A stretch of 64,000 bases of DNA from Panaeolus papilionaceus (GCA_015501605.1 JADNRZ010000012.1:1364001-1428000); one strand, 5' to 3'. Numbered from the stretch's first letter, positions 48,909 through 61,861 are shown. Translations and numbers: made by a program. Notes: generated by a model from the letters alone, not told the origin.

Positions 48909-49352
48909 ATGTTCTCCAAGGTTGCCCTCTTCACCGCTGCCACCATGGCTGTCTTTGTCGCTGCTGCCCCTTCTCCCCAAGGCGGTATCAACAACTCCTG
49001 CAACACTGGCCCCGTCCAATGCTGTGAGTCAAAGTGTCTCTTCTGTCTAGAACGCATCTAACACCAATTTCAGGCAACTCTCTCTTTGAAGCTGAGGATG
49101 AACATATCACTGATCTTGCCGCTCTCCTCGGCGTTGCCACTGGTGCTATCACCGGTCAAGCTGGCCTCAACTGCAGCCCAATCACTCTTATCGGTCTCGG
49201 TAGCGGCGCCAAGTGCACTACTCAGCCCGTTTGCTGCACAGACAACAAATTCAGTATGTTTATCCAATCTGACTATCCAGTGTCGTTTCTAATACGCGGT
49301 TATAGATGGTCTTATCAACTTCGGATGCTCCCCCGTCGCCCTTGGCCTTTGA
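48909..49352 (+). CDS. Class I hydrophobin 5
   Basis: Three exons (48909-49023, 49074-49253, 49306-49352) encode about 113 residues. The signal peptide is MFSKVALFTAATMAVFVAAA. All eight cysteines are present: SCNTGPVQCC, LNCSPITLIGLGSGAKC, TTQPVCC and NFGCSP. It ends SPVALGL-stop at 49352. The secreted protein should self-assemble at hyphal air or water interfaces. It is divergently oriented relative to hydrophobin 4. Confidence 0.93.
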
Positions 49353-50250
49353 GCGTTTTCCGGCCTCAGCGTTTGCGATTGGTAGAGTGGTTATCTGAGT
49401 GTAAGGACTCGCATACGTCCCTAGTATTTTCGCATCCAGCACTACATAGCATTACACCTAGTCATTCATTTGCAATTCATAATTTTAAGATCTAATGAAA
49501 GTATGTGTGAAGTTGATCAGTTACGCATTTACATCTAGAGTAGTGTGAAGTTTTGAAGGGGATGACGAGTTCTCGGAAAGTATTGACAATGAGAGTTTGA
49601 TGCTTTGACGCTTTGGTTATTAGGCCTACCCATTTATTTCGGCTATTTCCGTGAAGGACTTCGGCTCCGCTGGACCATGGCCTCGATTATTCGTCATGTT
49701 GCCATCGAAGCAGGTGGGGAACGACGCGAACGAGCCCAAAAATGATCTAAAAATTAGTAAAATATATTGTTCCCACGTAACTGCACCAGTCGCTGGGCCG
49801 ACGTTACGCGTCACGTTCTCAAGGTCAATTGCAGTCCAATTCAACCCTGACACTGACTGCACGATGTGAAAAACCCCAAGCGTTCATCAGCTCCCGACGC
49901 ATCCCTTCAACGAGTCCAGCAACTCCCACACCTGCCTCTCTTCCGTCTACCTTCACCTCCTCCAGTCCCCAGCTGTGGTCTAGCTCGCGTGAAGAGTGGG
50001 TGCGTACTCCAAAATCCAGCTGGTGCACTCGATGTATGGAGATCACACAACACTGTTTCTGAGGAATTACGCCGCTTGTAAGTTTAAGTTTAGGTTTTAC
50101 CCTTTTACCCACCTGCCTTGTCTACTTCATTTCACGACGTTTCATTTTATTTCGTCTCATCCTCCCCATATCGCTCCCACCTTGTGGCGTGCCTCCTATA
50201 AGATGCAACAGAATATGCTGACAGCTGACGTTTCTTTGATGCCTTCTTCT
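49353..50250. other. Intergenic; 5' exon of the next gene may lie here
   Basis: No identifiable gene. The first exon of the DUF6533 gene has not been located and may lie in 50100-50250. Confidence 0.35.
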
Positions 50251-50283
50251 TAACTTGTATGGCCGCAACAACGATTTGCCTAG

Positions 50284-51635
50284 GACAGTGGGTTCACTTA
50301 TCATCCTCGTCTGGGAGTACATAGCCACACTACCACTGGAATACAGATTCATTTGGAGGTTCGGGGTTGAATCCTATCATTCCTTTTCTGCCGCTTATAT
50401 TTGTTGTTGAACTTTTCAGAGTCCCAAACATCACTTTGACATTCATCATCTACGTGTTTTCGCGGTACTTCTTCCTCTTCGCGCAACTGTACGTACTTCA
50501 CCAGTCAGATCCTTTGTTCTGCAGCTTATCATCACTCATTTCATGTACCAGTATCAATTTTGGCGTCGTTCTTTTCCCCTTATCCCGTTTTCCAGTGCAA
50601 GATAATTTGTGTCAAATATGGGCAGGATGTATCCTTGGGGGAGCCTCCGCGTCATTGGTGTCTCTCAACATTCTCATAATTTCTCGAGGTATGTCGTTGC
50701 AGAACCCTCGACACAGCACGTCTAACCCACCACCACTGATCCGTTTCAGTCTATGACCTCTACAGTCGGGAATGGAAAATGGGAGTGTTTGTCCTAGGCC
50801 TCCTCTGTTCCCAATTCATGTCGAACATTTGGTTCTCGCACAACTACCTTCAAGAGAACACCTTCGACCATGGGTGTAATGTCATAGGATTTGACAAGAG
50901 GATTATTATCCTTATGTGCGCCCCGTTTCTCTGGTCTTGATTGAGAGGTACTGATATATATCCAGATGCAACACCATGATCACACAAACCATCTTATGGG
51001 GACTGGTGACCAAAAAACGCAACAAAGACTACTTTTTGAGCAGGACGCGAGCTCTGATGGTTTATGAGAATACCTATATTTACGGCCTTCTCTTTGGTAT
51101 GTATTTTCTTATACCCACGTTGATGTGGACACGAGAGTCCTAAGGCAATCTTCTTGTATCGATCAGGGCTCACCCTCATCCTCACCCCCATTGCGGCGTT
51201 TGATGGTTTGGTCCGGCCAGCTCTGATTCTTCTGTGAGCGCTCTCGTTTCTGTTACCCATGCACCTGTAATATTGATTAACGTACCATAGGTGGCCCCAA
51301 ACATTCATTTCCATCGTGGTGAGTACCCCGTCCTCACCCCCATCAGGACATGCATTAATTCCACCACTCCTTTTTCTCTTCAGACGTGTCGCATGATTTT
51401 GAACGATTACAGACAAGAAGCTCGAGAATCACGAGGTGTCGCGGTCGATATTGGGAATTCGTGGGCCAAGAACCTCACAGACTCTGAGTACGAAGACGAT
51501 GATGATTACAGCAACGAAGACAGCGAACAGGGTTCATCAACCCGTGGGGAGTCTCCATTCTGTGTGTCTACGCCTTCTGCGACTGTTGGATCAGGTTCAA
51601 GATCATTGGTCGGCAATTTGGTGCCTGGGTTGTAG
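50284..51635 (+). CDS. DUF6533 membrane protein (start exon not resolved)
   Basis: The first recognised exon reads TVGSLIILVWEYIATLPLEY and RFIWR, the classic DUF6533 opening. It is followed after an intron by VPNITLTFIIYVFSRYFFLF. Further exons read GGASASLVSLNILIISR, WKMGVFVLGLLCSQFMSNIW, TMITQTILWGLVTKKRNKDY, LTLILTPIAAFDGLVRPALI and CRMILNDYRQEARESRG. An acidic tail (EYEDDDDYSNEDSEQGSS) ends VGNLVPGL-stop at 51635. This is a fungal multi-pass membrane protein of unknown function with a cytosolic acidic tail. The intron after RFIWR starts GTTCGG, a weak 5' site, so that border is tentative. Confidence 0.68.
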
Positions 51636-54110
51636 AGTTCAAGCTCACGTTCTGTCAAATCTCCATGGTCTGTGGTTGACGTAGGCTCGACAGCTGCTCC
51701 ATCGCCACCAGAGCTACTTCCTCACCACCGATTTCTTTTTTTAATTATAGAACCTTCTATCATTTGATTTCGTTTTGTGTTATTAATTTTTATATTCAAA
51801 CATATCCATCGTCCTTCAATCGAAGGCTCAATGTACATTACAATATGCTTAACTCCCAATCGCATATAAATCACCTCCAAGTCACTGAGAATGGTACTTT
51901 GCACTGATGCTGGATTCAGCTGAAATATGCGATGAATGAGACTAAATAAGGCCGGTAGGGTAGCGGTCTTTGGTATCGCCTGATGTTCACTGGACCTGCG
52001 AAACATCGGGCGAACGTAACTCGAATATTCTGTTCGTGATACTTCGCCCCTATTTGTATTCATCCACCAGAGGTTTTTCCGAGCGGAATGTTTATTAATT
52101 CACCCCACGGAAGCATTCAAACCAGATATACTCACAGGTATCAGGACAACCAGGAACGACACGGACTTAACGACAATGACATTTTCACTCTTTCCTGTGA
52201 ATACTGAATGACCCCCGCCTTGCCAACGACGTGAGTCTCACACTCGTTGCTACATCGTCTGAACACGGGTATTGCCTTATGTATCGTTTCGCGGCTAAGT
52301 AGCAGATAAGCTATTGATCTTATTGGATGCGGTCTGGGAAACATGGTTCAAGAAGGCTCAATTGGACGTTCAGGAACCATTCGAGGGCTAGTGGGAAAGA
52401 TCCAGACATCTGCTACTGAGGTACCCATTGAAATCGACAACCTTGCGGAATTTCTTTCACAAGTTGACTGCATTTGGTCGCCTAGTGATTGGAGTTGTGA
52501 GTGAACTCAGTAAACATTTGTATCAGATTTGATGCAGTGCCGGGCAAGGACAGCGAGAGGCGCCCCAGAGCTAAACACATGACTTCTATTTACTGAGTCC
52601 TTTGACAATGATTAGTCTGACATCGTGTTTTCAAATTGCAATGGCTCGACCGCAATCTTCGCACCCAATAGGCTCAGACCTATTTTATTCATAATCTCCC
52701 ATGCACTCATTATCACCAACGACTTCTCGCCAGGTGACAATCCGGATATTTCGGTCTGTGCGGAATGTCTGCCTTTCATCTAGGAAGACGTTACACGGGA
52801 GCCTAGGAGAGCCTTGTGCGCACAAGTCCAATTCAGAGCCCTTCGGCCAATCCCGACGCATCAAACTCAAATTCTCACCTGGTGATGCCGAAGGTTTCAC
52901 TGGATTCTGGATTAGTCTCAACCACCAACATCTTGACCCTATGATCCATGCATCATGGCTTGCAGACCAGCCTCCAAGACAATTTATGTCTCAACATTTC
53001 TATAGCAACAGATCCTAATCTGCCCAGCAGTGTCATACCGTTGCGCATATTCATAGCCAACCAAAACGGCGCCAGTCCGTCGATGGACATTTAAACTTCA
53101 CCGGCTGGAATACCTTGAAAAGAATGAAGAAAATCTGTTAAGAATGTCGTACTGGGCGAAAGCCACAATATTCGTCTTGACAGGGAAGCGCAAGTATTAC
53201 GAGGTCACAGGGTGTTTCCATCACCCCATGCCTCATGAACAGAACAGCACAAACCATTTAACCAGCGGATTGAATGGGATGGGTGGACTGTGTGGAAGAT
53301 ATCCTCTGAAAGTACCCCCACGTTGCACCAAAGTCGTGTCGGTGAGTGCACAGCGTCCAATTGTGGCACATCTGCGATAATAATAGACTTATATTCTTAG
53401 TTAGTCGTTATCTCATCTTGTCATCGGATTTCGCCTTGACAAACGCAAGTGTCAATAGGTAGGTTTCTCTATATTGCTAAACTTAAATCGTGCTCCGCTC
53501 ACACATGAATATCGGGGATTGTTTTTTCCATCGAGCGCATTGGGATTTATAAAATTATCCATGATCGGTCAACTACGGAGAGAAAGGTCTGAGAGGAAGG
53601 CATTGGTAGCACGTCAACGCTTCTGAGTATATCTGATCCAGTATTGAATTTGGGCGTCAGATCATGGCCTTGTGCTTTCCAGTGGATCCGTTACCAGCAT
53701 GATTACCTATACATCTACACGTTCCATCCGGGCGGCACGGAATCAACGTCTCCTTTCATACTTGTACTGCTCACCGACTAGCGTCCGTTTTTCATCGTCG
53801 TCTTGAGTGCTGAAAGCAGGGGCGTAGCATATGGACATGTCGAACAGAGTCGATTTAGGGTGGAATGGGAACCGAAGATTAGATGTAGCGAAGACACAGA
53901 AGTGAGCCCTACGTTTAATTATTCTACTTTTACACACTCATGATCAGAAGTATCTATTTCTACTTTATCGGATTGCACGACGTTTACGGACACAAGTACC
54001 ACTTGAGTCATTGCAATTATGCATAAATAGGGACCCTCGACCTCAGATGCGGGCCTCTTGGGATCAACTTCGTCACCCCGTTTGTCTAACCCCTGGGCCT
54101 GGTGCCGATC
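51636..54110. other. Intergenic; left arm of a segmental duplication
   Basis: No supported gene. The minus-strand frame at 51722-52063 (113 codons) and the plus frame at 52701-53018 have no recognisable domain. The segment at about 52412-52624 recurs near 60847-61106. Confidence 0.4.
52412..52624. repeat. Segmental-duplication marker, copy A
   Basis: Shares GAGGTACCCATTGAAA, TGCATTTGGTCGCCTAGTGA, CCGGGCAAG and GAGCTAAA(C/T)A(C/A)ATGA in the same order with 60847-61106. Copies are diverged by substitutions and indels. Confidence 0.75.
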
Positions 54111-56126
54111 ATGGCTGCTGGATTAGGACCGACATACGGTTTGTGGCTGGTCTCTTTGTTCCTCGAGACGATGTAAGTTGGCCTTATCTTATCGTTGCTG
54201 CTCATCACCACTCAGTAACTGTCAATAGCCTTTATGGTTGCGCACTGTTGCAAGCCTGGCTCTATTTTCACTGGTACCAGAACGACCCTCGCCTAATCCG
54301 GGGAATGGTAAGATACTCCTTCTCTACGTCGAGCGTTTTTCTAAACGGATCATCCCTAGGTGATACTTCTCGTGTAAGTACCAGACTACGAAACAATTAT
54401 CTTTCCGTCTCAACTAGGTGCTCACAACTATATGTTCATCAGCGTGTTGGAAACGCTACAGATTGCATTCATTTTTGCATCGACTTATATGTGTCTGATC
54501 ACCCATTTCGGTGACTTCGAATATCTTCAAAAGATTAACTGGTGCGTCAGGGTGAGGATCACCTAAAGTAGGGTCTCACTTGTCAATGTCGCTTCTGCAG
54601 GGCCGAGGCGGTAAGTCAATGACAAATCCGACTACGATCTACTATGCCAGGATGATTTACACCAAGTCATCTTAGGCTCAGTTCCCAACGGTTAGTTTGT
54701 CACTCGTGAATGACGCCCACATAGATGTTCTCATACTTATATTAACAGTATCTGTCTACCTTCGTCGTTCAAGTGTGAGATCTCTAGTTGCCTCCGTTGG
54801 ACGCCGCTTTCGCCTAAATCACAATATCTCTAGGTACTTTGCGTCTTGCATCTACAGATGTATGTTCTCCCACCATTCGCCCTAATTTCATCTAATTTCT
54901 ATTGAAATCAGTGAAGAAAGAAGCGAAAGTTCTGCCTATCCTCATTGTACGTCCTATGCTACGCCTCTATTTTTCGACATGGGTCCCCGACTAATTATAC
55001 GCATCGAGCATAGGTCATCCTAGCGGTCACTCAAATCGGTGAGTATAATTCAGGCTCTCGTCTTGGACCCTCAAAATAGCTTTATTTACACGGGTCCCGT
55101 AAAGGTGCTGGAATTGGTATGCTACAAATCGTGTTCCTCATTACCATCTTACTGAGTTTTTTTACAAGCACAAGACGTAAAAGTGTATGTAACACGATGC
55201 CCTCTACTTCGACCACATCTTAATTACGACTACTATCAGTGCAAGCTTGCAATCGTTCGCGCAATTAGGCAAAACCGCGGTACACCTTTATTCCCCTTTT
55301 GTTTACCTGCGAACCTTGATTGTTGATACATTACTATTTATCGACGTAGCCTACCTACGAACTTCAAAGTGCAGCTACACTTGCTTGCGATCTTCTCATC
55401 ACAGCGTCCCTGCTCTATCGATTGAATAGCTCTAAAACAGGGATAAAATCGTGCGTAGAGTTCGTCTAATGTAAAAGAATCGTTCTACTAAATCCCTCGC
55501 GAACCCTTCAGCACCAACTCGATGCTCGACAGGCTTATGATCAACGCCATCAACAGGGGTGGCTTGACGGCCTTTGCTGCTGCATGGAACTTGATCTTCG
55601 TATGTTGTCTCGATTCTCGAATAAAGTCATGTGGCGCGAATAATCGGTATACCATAGTTCATCGCGCTTCCAGATGCGTTCTGGTTTATTGTAGGGTTGT
55701 TCGTAAGCAGCAAGTGTACGTCTACACCCTCAAGAGAACCTGATTAAATTTACTCACTACTTCATTCAGTATACATGAACAGCGCTCTGGCCTCGTAAGC
55801 CTGCCATTTCCTTCATCGCCACCACCATTGACTGACCTCTACGAAGCCTCAACAGCCGCCAACATATCCGAAGCCAATCTTCCACCACCACTGTAATGGA
55901 GCCTATCGAATGGCGGGTCATGGAAACCTTTAGAGCTGGTGCGAACCCTAATCAGCCAGAAGAGACGGTGTCGCGGGTTAGCAATGTTCCAATTATCACT
56001 GCTCCGGGAGAGGTGTATAACGAGCGGGTGAGTTTTTAACTGGATTCATTTCTCACCTTGTGAGAGCTAACAAGTATTTAGAGACATACCAAGCGAAGGC
56101 CGAGTTTTGTGGATGGGATGGTGTAG
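54111..56126 (+). CDS. DUF6534 multi-pass membrane protein, paralog 3
   Basis: The ATG at 54111 gives MAAGLGPTYGLWLVSLFLET, then ALLQAWLYFHWYQNDPRLIR, LETLQIAFIFASTYMCLITH, GDFEYLQKINW, AQFPT, YFASCIYR, KVLPILI, ILAVTQIGAGIG, SASLQSFAQLGKTA, AATLACDLLITASLLYRLNS, the signature SMLDRLMINAINRGGLTAFA, DAFWFIVGLFVSSKL and MNSALAS. The cytosolic tail includes EPIEWRVMETFRAGANPNQP and ends TKRRPSFVDGMV-stop at 56126. Intron positions match paralogs 1 and 2, 24-30 kb away. A decayed second copy of its middle part lies at 61170-61410. Confidence 0.78.
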
Positions 56127-56600
56127 GGTGCCCTGAGTTAACGGTTAGCCATACGATGGTACTCACGGCCCGCGATTGAACATGAAATAACGAAACGACA
56201 ACGAACGAACCAGCAAACAAAGCTGGACTTGTACGAATTTCAATGTGTTTGAAAAGATATGTCGATAAATGAAATGAATGCATTATTTGATCTTCAGTCA
56301 GACATGGCGCGAACCCAATCTCAAAATCAAACGAACCCAAAATACGATAACAAAGTCCCATTCGCGTATATGTAAAGCGAAAATAGATTACAATAGATTA
56401 CAAAGTAATAAGGTGATACTAGCACCCACTTCCCTTCTGTGGACTAGTGCATAATAGAGATGGAAAGGGGGCCTTCGGATGGTATGGGTCGGGCAGGGGT
56501 CGGTTATTGTCTAGCAGATCAGTTTGGTAGCTGGCGCTGGCGCGATCTCAGTGTCCAGCCAAGGACGCGAGGACGCGCACCTCAAATGATTCCCTCAAAC
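56127..56600. repeat. 3' flank shared with 61560-61870
   Basis: AACAAAGTCCCAT, GCGAAAATAGATTA, CCAACCAAGGACGCGAG-type words and GCACCTCAAATG occur in the same order in both places. This marks the segmental duplication between the DUF6534 and GH47 genes. Confidence 0.7.
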
Positions 56601-56841
56601 CTACGCTTTAAAATTTAATCCCGTCTTCTCCCTCCTCTTGACTGTATTGACATTCGAAGGTTGGCCGACATCTATGGCCCCGACTTCTCGCCACCCACTG
56701 CCCTGCCTCTTCCCACTTGTGCACCTCATCAATCCACAACAGCCCCATACCCGGTATCGTAACCTCATCAAGTTCCCAACACCTACACCTGATTAGCATC
56801 ATTCCCCCTCGAACCACCGACCCATCACGCATCGTGACCAT
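56595..56841 (-). pseudogene. GH47 alpha-mannosidase 3' fragment
   Basis: On the minus strand the frame contains DEVTIPGMGLLWIDEVHKWEEAGQW, here read in part (GMGLLWIDEVHKWEEAG). It aligns with DEMTMPGTGLLWIDEVRKWE of the GH47 gene at the right edge. Only this exon piece and traces of the 3' end remain; the rest has been deleted. Confidence 0.75.
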
Positions 56842-56984
56842 CCGAAAAAAGAAACTCGGCGCTCCCCCTGAGCCTGCCCCATTCCGGCTTTCCGATTCCT
56901 TTTGTCCTTGGGTCTACATACAAAGTATACCCGTTTATTAGTACCGAGAATTTAAGCAGTAGGAGTTTTCTTGGTTGTGCGGCT

Positions 56985-57200
56985 GGCGAAGGTTTCACAT
57001 CTCGTCCATCCGCTTCGTCAGCAGCACCGTCTTCACTGTAGGCGCTGCTCGATCGACGTCCATAGAGACCTACCGTTGCAGCGGAAGTGGCTGATTATCG
57101 CGCTGTTGGTCTCACCCACGTTTGTGGATGTGGTTATTACGATTGCTATGCTCATCATATTCTGGAGCAATAGTGCCTCCAGTGCTCGGGTCACTGGTCA
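56985..57200 (+). pseudogene. DUF6534 gene fragment
   Basis: The frame RKWLIIALLVSPTFVDVVIT then IAMLIIFWSNSAS matches VKWAWLSVTLLSLATAVDVM then IALSMLWYLRTARS in the gene at 58858. It is a decayed piece of a copy of that gene, with no other exons nearby. Confidence 0.65.
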
Positions 57201-58857
57201 CCGGTCACCGGCCAGCCATTTCAAGTTCCTTTTTCTTTTTCTTTTTTTGATGTTTTTTTTTGTATTTCCACGATGGAACTTGTAATTTTTGGTTTGCTTA
57301 CCGCTCCATTAATGGCGGCTTAAAAATGATAGAACCCCACGGGAACATTTCACTGATCGACCAATGTTGTGCGTGGACTCAAAAACCGGTTAAGCTGGCA
57401 CAACGTTAACCCGTCGATTAATAGAGTCTGAAGCTTATCTTCTGGAAAAGGCGGGGTCCCTTTCTTAGCACAGACTAAGCACTTTGGATGTTGGCAGTGA
57501 AGGCTGGGGACCCGCGTTCGCATTTGGTTCTGGGCCCGTAACCTTGATTCCAACTGTGTGCTACTGACATAGGGGTTCTAATCATTGATCATTAATCATT
57601 ACTAATGTGAGAAACAACTTCTCCTGTGGGCCTCCTTCATTTCTTACAATGCGGGTAAAAAGCTTCAATTGATGATCGACATTATGATTCCCATAAGAGG
57701 CCCTAGCCGTCAAATCTTGGAAAAAACAATCCCTGATTCTATCCCGACCTTCCGAGAAATCCTGCGCGGTACTATGGGCGTCGGTGTTAGATGAACCCTC
57801 GTAAAAATGGTACATCCCACGAGAGAGAGGTTCAAACTTGCTTTAACCACAACCTCTGGTACTTCAGCATCACCGACCGGCAGAGAGCATCCAAAGCGTC
57901 AAGTCTAATTCAGCGTGAGAATAGTACTAACAATGTCGCTGAGGCTTCCTTTCACTTGTTTATGTCAACCCCAAATATCAATTAATGGAGGCGTAAGTAA
58001 TCTGGCATATGTCCATTGACAAGATTCAAAGGATATATATAATTTCAATTATACGAATCAAGTTTTTGATTTCGCAACTCTTCGCGTTCCATTTCCGCCT
58101 ATGTCGTTGCTAACAGCCAACTTGCTGCGCTGTGTTTAGTGAATGTTCTCGTACTCAGTTCGCAGGTTCTCGGCAAGAACATAGTGAATGGCGAGTAAGC
58201 GCTTAAGAATCCAGGTACACGATTGATGCTCGCCCTTCTGACCATCGAGTGGGGAGCGGGAATACCCCGTACCCCTTCTATTGCACGCTCTCTCCGGCTT
58301 ATCGCAGCCTGCTATTGGGACCACCCATCCCTCGCCTCCAAGCGATCATGCCGCCCTGTATGCGCGGGTATCATTCCCAGCACACATCTCACCAAAAGAA
58401 AGCCTGGCCCATTCTCCGAGTCCATCGAGTGGGCATGGTTCCGAGTCCTGGAGTTTTTTAGTAGATCTAATCGAGGTACCTGATCGACCGGGATTCAGGG
58501 GGATTTAGTGCAGCCGTCCTTGCAAGCCCTGAATTTCATATTTTCAGCACCAATTCCATTTTCTCCTCAACAAGCCTGCCGTTCCAGTTTTCCACACGCC
58601 TCCTCCTTGGCCTTTTCAACCTTGTTACCCCAGTATTTAATGAACAGAGTTTCATCAAGTCGTCGCCCTCATCCCTAACCGTCCCCTCCTTAATATTTAT
58701 CACATCCTCACTCAGGCCCTTCGTTAATCCGTCTCCCTGCCTTGCCCCACCGCCTCGATCGAAGTGGTGATCTTGCCGTGCCCAACGTCCTGATCTCTCT
58801 TTCTTCTTCATCCACAAACCCAGTCGTCGTTTACGCCATAAATACCCAATTCGAAAT
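57201..58857. other. Intergenic, no gene recognised
   Basis: No supported gene. Open frames at 58223-58508 in all three plus frames cancel each other, and the rest is short. The right end is the promoter region of the next DUF6534 gene. Confidence 0.35.
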
Positions 58858-60500
58858 ATGGCCAGCGGACTCGTCCACGTCGACCTCAACGACACCATTG
58901 GTCTCCTCGAGATTGGCTCACTATTTTCTGTTTTTCTGTTCGGGATCGTGACTCTCCAAGTGCATTTTTATTACACGACGTTTAGAAATGATGGATGGAA
59001 GGAAAAGGCATTGGTAAGTAGCTCTTTACGCTCCTATATCCGACGCGCCTCTAAGTGATGGTTTGGGGACTTAAGGTTGGCGTTCTATGGTGAGTACCTT
59101 CCCTCCGGCGTTACCCGAAATGCACGACTGAGAAAAATTTCGCCTGTGTAGGGTGATGGAATTAGGGCACACCATTGGGGTAGCATTCGAGGTCTACCGA
59201 GCAACGATCACATTCTACGGGCGACCACAACTCCTAGTCACATTCCCCGCCCTCGGTTCGGTTATGTCACTCGGGGGCGCCATCACATTTGCCGTTCAGG
59301 TGAGCACTTACTGAAAACCCGAATCCCTTTCGTCCACTCCCAGTCTGTAATTTTTCTCTGCTCGTGCTCCATTTGTACCGATTTTACCTTTCGCCTCCTA
59401 TAAAATTTCCTTGTCATTCACCTTTCCCAATTTTCACCTGTTCTGACATCGGACATCATTCTTGTTTTATTCAGACATTCTTCGCATTGCGAGTCTCCCG
59501 CGTCCTTGCCAAACCATACAGCTACATCGGGTACATATGCATCGCCATCGCATTCGTGCGCTTTGTCGGCAGCATCGTGATTTCTGTGGCTGCCGCCACA
59601 TCGACGATAGGGGTATACCGCGTGAAGTGGGCATGGCTCTCTGTCACGCTCTTGAGCTTGGCGACGGCGGTGGATGTGATGATTGCCCTTTCAATGCTGT
59701 GGTATTTGCGCACCGCGAGGTCGCGGGCTCTGACGAGGTTAGTTTGTTATCCTAGAATTCTTCGAATGATACCCTAGTGCTGATAATCTGGACGCTAGGA
59801 CTACACATATCATTGACAAGCTTATTGGTTTTACTCTTCGTGAGTTCCTTGCTTTCGTCGATTTTAGTACAGGTGTACTAACTCGAGACCAGGTTCCGGT
59901 CTCCTGACAAGTCTTGGAGCCATCGTGCTGCTAATCTGTTTCTTGGCCAAACCTTTGACAAGTATGTGCTGTTGTGCTCATGTGTTTGACAACTGTTATT
60001 AATGCTGTCGTCGCAGTGTCATGGCTCGCTGTGTATACCTGTTTAGCCAAACTATATTCCAATAGTTTGCTCTCGGTGTACGATCTCCCCTGTTAAAACT
60101 CGTCCCCGTACTCATATCATTGTCAGATTGAACGCACGCGAAGAAGTTCGAAACGATGGCTCGCATTCAGCCTCGGTGGAGCGATACCGAACGGCAAATG
60201 GACGCAGGGATCCTTCCACTAACCCCCTCGCATCGCGCTTAGAGGTAAGTGATCACCGCGAGCTTTTGACGCCTCTCTCATGTTCTGACAAATAATTTTA
60301 TAGGCTATTTCCATCGAAATGAAAACGACAACAGAGACCACGCAGGATATGGATGTATGTATAATCACCTTTGACTTCTCATCCTCGTGGTGCTGCCAGC
60401 GATAGTCGGTTCTGACTCGCTTTGTTTTGGATAGGATAAACGCCAACTTGGATCTCCATATCTCGGGGTGCAGATTCCGGCATCTCGACAACCAGTATAA
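58858..60500 (+). CDS. DUF6534 membrane protein, paralog 4 (second subgroup)
   Basis: The ATG at 58858 gives MASGLVHVDLNDTIGLLEIG, then LFGIVTLQVHFYYTTFRNDG, VLWVMELGHTIGVAFEVYRA, FALRVSRVLAKPYSYIGYIC, WLSVTLLSLATAVDVMIALS and MLWYLRTARS. The DUF6534 signature is THIIDKLIGFTLRSGLLTSL, followed by LAVYTCLAKLYSNSLLSV/LNAREEVRND. A Ser/Thr-rich cytosolic tail ends IPASRQPV-stop at 60500. Exons join in phase, including CTTC/GT at 59830-59893. It belongs to the standard subgroup (KLYSNSLLSxLNAR), unlike paralogs 1-3. A decayed partial copy lies at 56985-57200. Confidence 0.82.
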
Positions 60501-60846
60501 CGTTTTGCGGGTTTATTTAGTGGTGAACTGGAAACGGGCGTGTACTAGATGTGGGTAGAAGGACTAGTCTTGCGATACCCTTTGTGATTTTACTATTACA
60601 TTGTTATAAGACTGAAGAATGCCATTATGTGAACACTTATCTCTGCCGTGTGCTCAAGTGTCGAGCCTTCGAGGTCGAGAAACCCTGGTGTGATTGTCTG
60701 CTCTGTCCTCTCTGAATCCTCTCGACCCTCGCCCTCGCATGATGATATGATTAAATAGTAGCGTCAGCGTTCACGGAATCATTCTCGGGTGAGTGGGGAA
60801 AGGTATAGTCATTCAATGGATGAATTGTTTATCGAACTGGGTTGAT

Positions 60847-61106
60847 GCTGAGGTACCCATTGAAAACAACAGACAATCCACAACTTGAATTTCATGAACC
60901 AGTTCATTGCATTTGGTCGCCTAGTGATTGGGGATGTCGTGAGTAAGCACTGAAATCGTGCCGAAGTCACCTTCGAGCTCGGTGAATGTTTGCGTCAGAT
61001 ATCAATGCATTACCGGGCAAGTGCAAGTAAAGCGAGACGGGTCCCGGAGCTAAATAAATGATTGCTATTTACTCAGTTTACTCATTAACCGCAGTTAGAC
61101 TGACGC
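60847..61106. repeat. Segmental-duplication marker, copy B
   Basis: Matches 52412-52624 in order and orientation, with extra bases near 60960-61000. Confidence 0.75.
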
Positions 61107-61169
61107 AGACGTCAAAGGGTAAGCTACAATGGTACACTGGCATGCACAAAGTCCACTCATAAATCGATT

Positions 61170-61410
61170 CAGTGCGAGTTTGAGCTCCTTTGGGCAATTC
61201 GGGGAAACCGTCACTTTCAATTATACACCTACGAGATTTCCATCCCATACGGACAAAGTGTTGATTGACTTCTCTGTCTGTATCAATTCTGCCAACTTAT
61301 ACACTTCAAAACGCAGCGAAACTCGCTTGTGATCTCCTCACCACCGCATCCCTTCAAGTTCTGTATCGATGGAATAGCCCCAAAACCTGGATAAAATAGT
61401 GCGTACACTT
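61170..61410 (+). pseudogene. DUF6534 paralog 3 fragment
   Basis: SASLSSFGQFGETV aligns with SASLQSFAQLGKTA of the gene at 54111. Next to it, LQNAAKLACDLLTTASLQVL-type sequence (61300-61380) aligns with LQSAATLACDLLITASLLYR, followed by a K-W-I-K block. Preceding and following exons are missing. This is the dead counterpart of paralog 3. Confidence 0.7.
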
Positions 61411-61861
61411 CATCATGCAAAGTCTAAGCTTGAGCGACACGCTGAAAGCCTTCTCTTGACAAGAACCAACTCGATAGAGGAAAGGAATATACTTATGTCG
61501 CGTCGTTTTATCAACCTTTCCTAGTCCGAATTGCGTGTGCGCAACTGTCAACTGTCAAATGTCAACCACAGAATGCGATAACAAAGTCCCATGTATGTAT
61601 ATCTGCGAAAATAGATTATAATAGATACAAAGCAATCCCTTTATATCACGATAAAGGGATAGATACTAATAGATGGATGATACAAGCACCCGCGTCCTTT
61701 CTGTAGATCGGTGGATAACACAGGTTAGGAAGGAGGAAATGATGGTGTCGGTTGCTGTGAGCTGGGTAATGTTGAGTAGATGAGCCTGGTACCTGGCGCA
61801 GGCCCGGTCTCAGCGTCCAACCAAGGACGCGAGCTCGTGCACCTCAAATGGTGCCTCAAGC

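Noticed and set aside
58223..58508. Open frames in three plus-strand phases
   Set aside because: All three phases are open over the same GC-richer stretch, so none is evidence of coding.
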